From Sandaracinus amylolyticus (GTDB taxonomy: Bacteria; Myxococcota_A; Polyangia; Polyangiales; Sandaracinaceae): a stretch of DNA of 64,000 nt. Of this stretch, positions 57,221 through 64,000 are shown piece by piece (within the stretch, counting starts at the first letter, position 1; every line of letters starts with the position of its first letter). The position numbers and the translations under genes were made by a program. The stretch spans positions 4,464,001-4,528,000 of the forward strand of contig NZ_CP011125.1 of NCBI RefSeq assembly GCF_000737325.1, written 5' to 3'. Under the pieces are notes generated by a model, which did not search any database, was not told the DNA's origin, and was given only the letters and a program-made list of their open reading frames with translations.

Positions 57221-57560
57221 GTCTCGTTCGACGGCGAAGAGCGCGGCTACGCGCACACGACGGTGGGCGACATCGCCGCGCGGGCGGGGCTCACCGAGCG
57301 CACGTTCTTCCGGCGCTTCACCGACGAGCGCGAGGTGCTCTTCTCGGGCTCCCAGGAGCTCGAGGGGCTCGTCGTGAGCGCGGTCGCCGCGGCGCCGTCC
57401 GGGCTCGCGCGGCGTGCCCGCGCAGACCGCGCGCCTCGCCTCGGAGATCGGCATCACGGTCTTCGTCCAGGCCTTCGAGCGCTGGATCGCGGCGCCTGCG
57501 CGCAGCCCGAAGTCGACGCTCGCCGATCAGATCCGCGCGGTGCTCGCCGAGCTGCGAGGG
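57221..57560 (+). pseudogene. TetR family regulator remnant with internal deletion
   Basis: The first piece (57221-57400) encodes a TetR helix-turn-helix, GYAHTTVGDIAARAGLTERT then FFRRFTDEREVLF. After AVAAAPSG the frame is lost. A second piece in another frame (from 57414) gives the usual TetR C-terminal end (TARLASEIGITVFVQAFERW, TLADQIRAVLAELR). Roughly 70-80 residues in the middle are missing, so the gene is inactive. It lies in a 547-base gap with no other gene visible. Confidence 0.75.
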
Positions 57561-57659
57561 CTCGCAGCGCGAGCATCGCCACGCCGCGCAGGAGGTCGAC
57601 GTGAGCCATCCGCGGAGCACGTCGAGGTGCTCCGGGCGCAGTCGAGGGTCCCGCGGCCT

Positions 57660-59402
57660 TCAAGGGCACGGCGCTTCGACGATCGCGGGCGTGCCGGTCC
57701 AGCCCGGGGCGCCGCTCGCGCGGAGGACGGTGCTCCCGCAGCGCTCATGAGCCGTGCCGGAGTTCGAGAGCCCTCCTTCCGGCGCCCAGGTCGTCAGGCT
57801 GCCGTAGATGTCGAGCGTGCCCCAGTTCCCGACGCCGACGCTCGTCTCCAGACTGCCCCCGACGGCGATGATCACCGTGCCGCCGGCGAGCATCCGGAAC
57901 CGACCGCCCACCGTCAGCATGCCGTGGGTGGTGAGCGTGCCCGTGTTGGTCATGCCGATGTCGGCGGCGTGCAGGTCGAGGTCGCCCCGGTTCACGAAGG
58001 TGCCTGCGTTGTCGAGCGCGCCGTAGCTCTCGATGGCGCCGCCCACTTCGTTGGTCAGCGTTCCTTCGTTCAGCAGCCTCCCCCGATCGGCGTTGACCTG
58101 CATGCTGCCCGTGTTGGTGATCGTGCCGGCGTTGGTGAGCTGGCAGTGCAGCCGGATGCCGCCCGCGTTGACGAGCGTCGCTGCAGCGGCGTTCGTGAAG
58201 CCGCACGACACGGCGGCATCGGTGTACGTGTCGAGCGTGCCGGTGTTCGTGAGCGTGCCGCGGTTCTCGAAGCGGCGGCTGGTGTCGATGTGCCCGTGGT
58301 TCACGAGCGTGCCGGTGTTGGTGGCGCTCTCCCCCGCGGAGACGTTCGCGTCGAAGGTCGCGCCTGCCGCGAGCGTCATCGTCCCCGCGTTCAGGAACGC
58401 GCACGAGTCTCGGCTGGTGCACTCGACGGTGCCCGAGGCGACCGTCCACGTGCCCTCGTTGGTGAAGCGATGGAGCCCGAACGTCCCGTGGCTGGTGATC
58501 GTGCCGCCCGACGCGTTGACGAACGCCGAGGGGCCCTCCGCCGCGCCGGTCGTGAGCGTGTGGCGCAGGACGAGCGTGCCCTCGTTGGTGAACGTCGCCG
58601 GGGTGGCGGGGTCGGGCCCGCGCAGGACGAGCGTGCCGTCGATGATGAGCTCACCGCGGTTCACGAGCGTGCCCGTCACGGTGACGGTCGCGCATCGGAA
58701 CGAGCGCACCGCCGCGCCGGCGGGGATCGTCACCGTGGTGCCTTCGGGGATGGTGACGAAGGTGCCGCTCGAGGGGACGACGCCACCCCACGTGGCCGCC
58801 GCCGTCCAGTCGCCGTCCGCGACGGCGGTGGCGCCCGTCGACGCCGTGCCGCACGCGACCGAGCAGTCGTCGGCGCCGAAGCCTTCGAGGCAATCGCACG
58901 TGTAGGCGCCGACACCATCGACGCACGTGCCGCCGTTCAGACACGGATTCACGCTCGGGCAGGGGACGTCGATGGTCTCGCAGGTCGGTCCCGAGAACCC
59001 CGCCGCGCAGGTGCAGACGTAGCCGCGCTCGTCGTCGGGGGCACAGGTGCCGCCGTTCGCGCAGGGCGTCCCCGCGCACCCGTCGACGACCTCGCAGCGC
59101 TCGCCCGCGAGCGGCGGCGTGCACGTGCAGACGAAGCCGCCTTCGTCGTCGGGCTCGCAGCCGTTGCCGACGCCGCACGGCCCCGGGTCCGTGTCGCACG
59201 GGCTCGGGGCGTCGCCGTCACTGCGAGCCCGCGATGCATCGTGGGGCGACGCGTCGAGGAACGATGCGTCACCAGGCGATGCGTCTCGCGTCGGGAGCGA
59301 GCCGGCGTCGCGATCGTCGGGAGTGACGTCGGAGTCACACCCTCCGAGCGCGACGGTGGCCACGAGCACGAGCGCAGACGCGAGGAACCGAGTCGAAGGC
59401 AT
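57660..59402 (-). CDS. EGF-repeat surface lipoprotein with NTGTL-type beta repeats
   Basis: The 580 residues have a lipoprotein signal (ALGGC), an Asp-rich linker, three EGF-like modules (CAGTPCANGGTC, CTCAAGFSGPTC; CLNGGTCVDGVGAYTC), then about 380 residues of short beta repeats built on phrases such as TLTNTGTL, TFVNRGDL, TLVNHGHI and ATFTNEGTLVL. These suggest a right-handed beta-helix, as in adhesins. The protein ends with two Cys-containing blocks. It is paralogous to the gene at 59479 and probably a surface adhesin. Confidence 0.87.
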   Translation of the reverse strand: MPSTRFLASALVLVATVALGGCDSDVTPDDRDAGSLPTRDASPGDASFLDASPHDASRARSDGDAPSPCDTDPGPCGVGNGCEPDDEGGFVCTCTPPLAGERCEVVDGCAGTPCANGGTCAPDDERGYVCTCAAGFSGPTCETIDVPCPSVNPCLNGGTCVDGVGAYTCDCLEGFGADDCSVACGTASTGATAVADGDWTAAATWGGVVPSSGTFVTIPEGTTVTIPAGAAVRSFRCATVTVTGTLVNRGELIIDGTLVLRGPDPATPATFTNEGTLVLRHTLTTGAAEGPSAFVNASGGTITSHGTFGLHRFTNEGTWTVASGTVECTSRDSCAFLNAGTMTLAAGATFDANVSAGESATNTGTLVNHGHIDTSRRFENRGTLTNTGTLDTYTDAAVSCGFTNAAAATLVNAGGIRLHCQLTNAGTITNTGSMQVNADRGRLLNEGTLTNEVGGAIESYGALDNAGTFVNRGDLDLHAADIGMTNTGTLTTHGMLTVGGRFRMLAGGTVIIAVGGSLETSVGVGNWGTLDIYGSLTTWAPEGGLSNSGTAHERCGSTVLRASGAPGWTGTPAIVEAPCP

Positions 59403-59478
59403 GGGCCGAGGCTCTGCCTCGCAGTGCGGCGCCGCTATCCGGAAAGCGAAGCGACACGGATGGCACGCGCCGCGCGCT

Positions 59479-61542
59479 TCACGGACAGGGCGACTCGACC
59501 ATCGCGGGATTGCCGCCCCACGACTCCCCACCGCGAGACAGGCTCACCGTGCTGCCACAGCGCTGGTGGACCGTGCCTTGGTTGTTGAGATGACCGCGGC
59601 TTCCGCCCACCACGAGTGTCCCTTCGACGTCGTACGTGCCCCAATTGCCGATCGGCTCGAAGGCCTCCAGCAGACCGCCCGCGACGATGTGCAGAGTGCC
59701 GCCCTCCTGCGCCTGGAACCGCCCCACGACGGAGATCGTGCCGTGGTTCGTGAGCGTGCCGCTCTGGATGGACACCCTCCCGTCCGGCTGCGCGCTCAGC
59801 CGTCCTCGGTTCACGAACGCGCCGAAGAGCTCCGTGAGGCCCGCGACGCGGATCACACCGCTGGCCTCGTTCGTGAACGTTCCGTGGGCACGCATCACAC
59901 CGCGCGCGTCCAGGATGCCGGTGTTCGTGAACGCGCCGTGGCTCGCGAGCGGGCAGTTCGAGTCGATCGTCCCCGAGCTCGTCAGCGTGCCCGTCCCGCC
60001 GTTGGTGAAGGAACAGCCGATCTCCCCATCGAAGATGGTCTCCATCCTGCCGGTGCTCTCGAAGATGCCGCGGTTCTCGAACACGCGGCTCGTGCGGAAC
60101 GTCCCGTGGTTCACGAGGCTGCCGCTGCTCACCGCGGTCTGCACGGGCGGGACGCTGACGTCGAGGACGGCGCCTGCGGCGACCGTCACGGTTCCCGAGC
60201 TGTCGAATGCGCACGACGTGTTGCTCGTGCACCCAGCAGCGCCGTCCGCGATCGTCCACGTGCCGCCGTTCGTGAGACGGTTGAACGTGACGCTGCCGCG
60301 GGTCGTGAAGGTGCCACCGGCGGCGTTGACGAACACCGAGAGCCCGGCCAGGCCCGCGGTGCTCGACAAGCCATCGTCGAGCACGAGCGTGCCCTCGTTC
60401 CGCAGCGTCGCTGCCACGGCCGGGCTCGGCCCGCGCAGGTTGAGCACCCGGTCCGCGGTGAGGTGGCCACGGTTCACGAGGGTGCCGGAGACGCTGATGC
60501 CTGCGCAGCCGACGGAGCGCACCGTCACGCCGGCGGGGATCGTCACGGTGCGTCCCGTGGGGATCACGACGAAGGTGCCACTCGAGGGAACGACCCCGCC
60601 CCACGTGGCGGGCGCGGTCCAGTCGCCGTCGACGACGGCGGTGGCCGTCGCGCCGCTGCACGAGACGGAGCAGTCATCGCCACCGAAGCTCGGCGCGCAG
60701 TCGCAGTCGTAGTCGTCCAGTCCATCGACGCACGTGCCGCCGTTCAGGCACGGGTCGGGGGTCGGGCAGTCGTCGACGTTGGTGAGGCACGTCGATCCCG
60801 AGTACCCCGGCGGGCAAGCGCACGTGAAGCCATCGACTCCGTTGGTGCACGTGCCGCCGTTCAGGCAGGGGTTCGAGAGACACTCGTCGATGCGCGCGCA
60901 CGTGTCGCCGAGGAAGCCCGGGGCGCACGCGCAGCGGAAGCCCTCTTCGCCTTCCGGGGTGCACGTGCCGCCGTTCAGGCACGGGCTCGTGGTGCACAGG
61001 TCCACGCTCCCGCACGTGTCACCGACGTACGGGGCCGGGCACGTGCACGCGAAGGCGCCGTCCTCGGTGTGCGCGCACGTGCCGCCGTTCGAGCAGGGGC
61101 TCGCCTCGCAAGGGTCGGGGTGCTCGCAGAGCCGGCCGACGAAGCCCTCGACACAGTCGCAGCGAACGCTCCGCTCGTCGATGTGCGTGCAAGCGCCGCC
61201 GTTCATGCACGGGCTCGTCGTGCACCAGTCCAGCATGTCGCAGCGCGCCCCCACGAGCGGAGGCGGACAGCACGCGACGCCGCCGTCGCTGAGAGGCGTG
61301 CAGTTGGCGTCGCCGCAGGGATCGGTGCTGCATGCGTTGCCGGCGTCGCCCGTCGGGCTGGCGTCGAGCGTGGGATCGACGCCGGCGTCGAGGAGCGGGT
61401 CGAGGCCGCCGTCGCGCATCGATGAGTCGCCCTCGGGCGGCGTCCCTCCGTCGGGAGCGGCGTCCGACCCGCACCCCGAGGCGAGGGCGACGGTGAGCAC
61501 CAGCAGCACGGACCCACGAAGTGCACGCGACGCAGAAAGCAT
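59479..61542 (-). CDS. EGF-repeat surface lipoprotein, larger paralogue
   Basis: The 687 residues repeat the plan of the neighbour at 57660 with about seven EGF-like modules instead of three (CLNGGTCTPEGEEGFRCAC and similar) and the same beta-repeat half (TLVNRGHL, TLTNHGTI, SFTNGGTGTL). Signal ending ASGC. Shared ends (GNWGTYDVEGTL, CGSTVSLSRGG, ending VESPCP). It differs by extra EGF modules, so the pair shows module gain or loss after duplication. Probably a cell-surface adhesin. Confidence 0.87.
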   Translation of the reverse strand: MLSASRALRGSVLLVLTVALASGCGSDAAPDGGTPPEGDSSMRDGGLDPLLDAGVDPTLDASPTGDAGNACSTDPCGDANCTPLSDGGVACCPPPLVGARCDMLDWCTTSPCMNGGACTHIDERSVRCDCVEGFVGRLCEHPDPCEASPCSNGGTCAHTEDGAFACTCPAPYVGDTCGSVDLCTTSPCLNGGTCTPEGEEGFRCACAPGFLGDTCARIDECLSNPCLNGGTCTNGVDGFTCACPPGYSGSTCLTNVDDCPTPDPCLNGGTCVDGLDDYDCDCAPSFGGDDCSVSCSGATATAVVDGDWTAPATWGGVVPSSGTFVVIPTGRTVTIPAGVTVRSVGCAGISVSGTLVNRGHLTADRVLNLRGPSPAVAATLRNEGTLVLDDGLSSTAGLAGLSVFVNAAGGTFTTRGSVTFNRLTNGGTWTIADGAAGCTSNTSCAFDSSGTVTVAAGAVLDVSVPPVQTAVSSGSLVNHGTFRTSRVFENRGIFESTGRMETIFDGEIGCSFTNGGTGTLTSSGTIDSNCPLASHGAFTNTGILDARGVMRAHGTFTNEASGVIRVAGLTELFGAFVNRGRLSAQPDGRVSIQSGTLTNHGTISVVGRFQAQEGGTLHIVAGGLLEAFEPIGNWGTYDVEGTLVVGGSRGHLNNQGTVHQRCGSTVSLSRGGESWGGNPAMVESPCP

Positions 61543-61624
61543 GGCGGCGATGGTCAGCGCGCCCTCCGGCCGCCGCTATCCGAATTGCGAAGCAGCACGA
61601 GAGGCGCACCGCCGGCGCGCTCGG

Positions 61625-62662
61625 TCAGCCGACAGGCACCCAGCGCCGCGCGCGCGTCTGCATGGGGCTCTCGCCGAACCGCGCCTTGTAGCTGACGCTG
61701 AACCGACCGAGGTGCGTGAAGCCCGCATCGTGCGCGACGTCCGTCACCGAGCTCGCGACGTCGTCGGTCAGCAGCCGCACGCGGGCACGCTCGAGGCGAC
61801 GCGCGCGGACGAACTCGAGCGGCGAGCAGCCTCGGTGCTTGCGGAAGCCCGCCTGCAGCGAGCGCGCGCCGACGCCGGTGAGCTGCGTGAGGTGTGCCAT
61901 GGTGACCTGCCGATCGGCGTTCGCCTCGAGGAACTCCGCTGCACGTCGCACGTGCGCCGGCTCGGCCGCTTCCGTGCGCACGAACAGCCGCGCGTGGCTG
62001 TGGGGCTGGGTCAGCAGCAGCTTGAACAACAGGGCCTCTGCGAGCCGCTCTCCCATGCCCGCCCCTTCGAACGAAGGGTGTTCTTCGTCCGCTTCTCTCA
62101 GCACGTGAGAGAGCAGCGCCCGGAGCGGAGTGACCTCGGCCGCGTCGAGCTCCACACGCGGCCGGAATCGAACCTCGCCCGAGGCCACGCCGGTCAAGGT
62201 CGTCATCGCGTCGCGCACGGCGTGGTGCGGCATGTTCAGCTGGACGATCTGACTGCCGGACTCGACGCTCACGCGGCTGCACTGGCGCGGATGCGCGAGC
62301 AGGCCCGTGCGGCCGCGAACGATCGGGACGACTCCGTCACCCGTCGTCGCCTCCACCGAGGCCGCGCTCAACGCGAACGACAAGAGATAGGTGTCCGTCT
62401 CCGGACAGTCGGCGAGGGAGCGGCCCTGGGTCTCGTGGGTCGAGAGCGTCAGTGGACCGAGCGCGAGCTGGTGCGCGCGCCAACCGAAAGCCTCTCTGCT
62501 CGAGACCTTGTGGATGCGCACCGGCGCCGTCATCCGGCTGTAGACCGACGACGCCTCGTCGAGCTCGCACGTCTCGAAGCGCGAGAAACGAGAGAGCGGC
62601 AGCGCGAGCGCGGGTGAAGACGTCACGACGCCCGAGGATCGCGGATCCGCGGTCGGGGACAA
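61625..62662 (-). CDS. AraC family transcriptional regulator
   Basis: Up to 345 residues. The C-terminal 110 residues form the AraC double helix-turn-helix ([21 protein letters not shown], given as [16 protein letters not shown]; then [26 protein letters not shown]). The N-terminal 220 residues are an AraC-binding-like sensor. The start is uncertain: a TTG at 62662 is the furthest, a GTG about 11 codons in is another. It may control the EGF-protein pair downstream on the same strand (inference). Confidence 0.88.
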   Translation of the reverse strand: MSPTADPRSSGVVTSSPALALPLSRFSRFETCELDEASSVYSRMTAPVRIHKVSSREAFGWRAHQLALGPLTLSTHETQGRSLADCPETDTYLLSFALSAASVEATTGDGVVPIVRGRTGLLAHPRQCSRVSVESGSQIVQLNMPHHAVRDAMTTLTGVASGEVRFRPRVELDAAEVTPLRALLSHVLREADEEHPSFEGAGMGERLAEALLFKLLLTQPHSHARLFVRTEAAEPAHVRRAAEFLEANADRQVTMAHLTQLTGVGARSLQAGFRKHRGCSPLEFVRARRLERARVRLLTDDVASSVTDVAHDAGFTHLGRFSVSYKARFGESPMQTRARRWVPVG

Positions 62663-62746
62663 GCCCGAACGGCCCCGGGGCTCTCGGCGCCCGAGACGCC
62701 GCGGCCTCGGTCGAGGAGACTCCGCCCGTCTCGTCCCGGAGAAGCC

Positions 62747-63268
62747 ATGTCCCTACGCATCACCGCCGTCCGCGGCGACATCACGAAGGGCCGACGTGGA
62801 CGCGATCGTCAACGCGGCGAACGTCGCGTGCCTGGGCGGCGGCGGGGTCGACGGCGCGATCCACCGCGCCGCGGGGAAGAAGCTGCTCGAGGGCTGCCGC
62901 GCGCTGCCCGAGGTGTCCCCCGGCGTTCGCTGTCCGGTGGGCGAGGCCCGCATCACACCGGGCTTCGAGCTCCCGGCGCGCTGGTCATCCACACCGTCGG
63001 CCCGCGATACTCCAGGTCGCCGAGCGACGCCGTGCGTCTCGCGTCGGCGTTCCGTAGCTCGCTCGTGCTCGCCGAGCAGCACGCGCTGCGCAGCATCGCG
63101 TTGCCCGCGATCTCTTGCGGCGTGTACGGCTATCCGAGCCCCGAAGCGGCGAACGTCGCCGCGTCCGTGGTGCGCGAGCGCGCGTGGGCCCTCGACGAGA
63201 TCCGCGTCGTGCTCTTCGACGAGGCGACGCGGAGCGCGTTCGAGGAAGCGCTACGCTCGCCGGCGTGA
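62747..63268 (+). pseudogene. macro-domain (YmdB-like) gene with two frameshifts
   Basis: Three reading-frame pieces make one macro-domain protein of about 172 residues: [14 protein letters not shown]; then [20 protein letters not shown] to [10 protein letters not shown]; then [10 protein letters not shown] to [14 protein letters not shown] and the end. One extra base near 62790 and one missing base near 62980 would restore it. Catalytic Asn and the Gly-rich loop are kept. Either a recent pseudogene or two sequencing errors. YmdB-type enzymes deacetylate O-acetyl-ADP-ribose and remove ADP-ribose. Confidence 0.8.
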
Positions 63269-63334
63269 AGCCGGAAGACGCCGCGGAGATCGTGGGCGCG
63301 CCGCTCGCGTGAGCGCCCTCCGCCGAGCACGAAC

Positions 63335-63580
63335 ATGCCCCCACGGAGAGCACGCTATGCAGCGCTCCTCCGCGGCGTGGCGCCGATGAACGCCTCGATG
63401 CCGGAGAGCTCGCGCGCGTTCGAGCGCGCGGGGTTCGAGCACGTGAAGACGGTGCTCGCGAGCGGGAACGTGCTGTTCGACGCGCCGGAGCTGCTGGCCT
63501 CCGCCGAGCGCGTTCTCACCGACCTCGGCGTACTGTGGACGCGGCTCGACTCCAAGGGCGCGAGCCCTTCAAGCGACCGT
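63335..63580 (+). pseudogene. truncated DUF1697 gene
   Basis: The N-terminal 75 residues fit DUF1697: [34 protein letters not shown]. The family normally continues for another 80 or so residues, but after LTDLGVLWTRLDSKG the match stops and the frame runs into tRNA DNA. The 3' end has been lost. Confidence 0.7.
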
Positions 63581-63684
63581 GTTCCCCGCGGGCGTGACCT
63601 TCGACAGCGAGGCGTTTGGAACCCCGCAAATCGCGAGTGTCTTCCTGCACTTGCGCGCCGTCGGCGCGCCCGGAAGTGGCGGAG

Positions 63685-63757
63685 CGTCCCCAGAGGGATT
63701 CGAACCCTCGTAGCCACCGTGAAAGGGTGGAGTCCTGGGCCTCTAGACGATGGGGAC
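63685..63757 (-). tRNA. tRNA-Glu (anticodon TTC)
   Basis: On the minus strand, GTCCCCA and TGGGGAC form the acceptor stem with discriminator G. The anticodon stem CCACC/GGTGG encloses CTTTCAC (anticodon TTC). The T-arm GAGGGTTCGAATCCCTC is perfect. 73 bases, no CCA encoded. Confidence 0.97.
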
Positions 63758-63836
63758 GGTGGTACTTCTGTTCGGACGGGCTCTGACGCGCTCTGGCTCG
63801 CGCGCCCGGCTCCCTATGACGAGGGCGCGGGGTGTT

Positions 63837-63909
63837 TGGGCCGTGCAGGGCTCGAACCTGCCACCGTCGGGTTAAAAGCCCGCTGCTCTGCCGGCTGAGC
63901 TAACGGCCC
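63837..63909 (-). tRNA. tRNA-Lys (anticodon TTT)
   Basis: On the minus strand, GGGCCGT pairs with ACGGCCC. The D-arm is GCTCAGCCGGCAGAGC, the anticodon loop CTTTTAA (TTT), and the T-arm GCAGGTTCGAGCCCTGC. Discriminator A; CCA not encoded. It is 79 bases upstream of tRNA-Glu in transcription order, so the two may be one transcript. Confidence 0.97.
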
Positions 63910-63925
63910 TCGGGAGAGCCGCGAG

Positions 63926-63954
63926 CCTTTACTCCGGCGCGCGCGATCGGTCAA
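63926..63954 (-). promoter_or_regulatory. sigma70-like promoter of the tRNA genes
   Basis: On the minus strand TTGACC (63954-63949) and TAAAGG (63931-63926) are separated by exactly 17 bases. The expected transcription start is about ten bases before the tRNA-Lys 5' end. It is the best promoter match in the window. Confidence 0.65.
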
Positions 63955-64000
63955 GGAGAGTGGGATGTGGGTTACGCGCTGCGTCAAACACGTGACGCCA

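Overview
The window is very GC-rich DNA with dense coding and strong G/C bias at third codon positions. It looks like a chromosome segment of a myxobacterium (Myxococcota, probably Polyangia; Sandaracinus-like is my guess, not tested). Evidence: many aspartate/alanine-rich lipoproteins with Cys-rich myxobacterial repeats, a protein with a C-terminal MYXO-CTERM-like tag, MopE-like metal-binding repeats, concanavalin-fold lipoproteins, a retron with a long-N-terminus reverse transcriptase, and many GTG starts.

Layout. 0-12 kb: sulfatase-like lipoprotein, DNA polymerase I, a BtuF-like binding protein, alpha/beta hydrolase, ceramide-glucosyltransferase-like enzyme, O6-alkylguanine-DNA alkyltransferase and small lipoproteins. 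11.5-14.9 kb: the yceD-rpmF-fabG-acpP-fabF operon (ribosomal protein L32 and fatty-acid synthesis), with a sigma70-like promoter in front and hairpins around acpP. 15-16.8 kb: rpiB and small proteins. 16.8-28.9 kb: the most notable region. A divergent NAD-dependent DNA ligase lies back-to-back with a one-strand cluster: WGR-PARP, macro-domain protein, HEAT-repeat protein, SWIM zinc-finger protein, a retron (non-coding msr/msd RNA plus reverse transcriptase), and a phosphatase-fold/ADP-ribosylglycohydrolase fusion. It therefore encodes a putative writer, reader/eraser and second eraser of ADP-ribose together with a retron and two large proteins that are probably nucleic-acid or protein-binding scaffolds. 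A DNA-damage or anti-phage role is inference.

29-50 kb: a GT-C membrane glycosyltransferase, a large TPR protein, CDP-alcohol phosphotransferase, lipase, MYXO-CTERM heme/MopE protein, hydrolase, outer-membrane barrels, a formylglycine-type sulfatase next to an AraC regulator, and a DUF4266/DUF3570 pair. 50-62.7 kb: surface and lipoprotein families in tandem duplicate (two concanavalin-fold lipoproteins plus a decayed third, two Cys-rich lipoproteins, two EGF-repeat proteins), an FG-GAP protein, decayed fragments including a TetR remnant, and an AraC regulator. 62.7-64 kb: a frameshifted macro-domain gene, a truncated DUF1697 gene, and tRNA-Glu and tRNA-Lys on the minus strand.

Repeats are a second theme. 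One palindromic family occurs at three loci, twice as four-copy arrays directly after genes. Other arrays are 42-bp hairpin repeats after polA, a G/C hairpin element shared by two loci with different arrays behind it, and a repeat of roughly 48 bp near 40 kb. All calls come from reading the sequence; no database search was possible.
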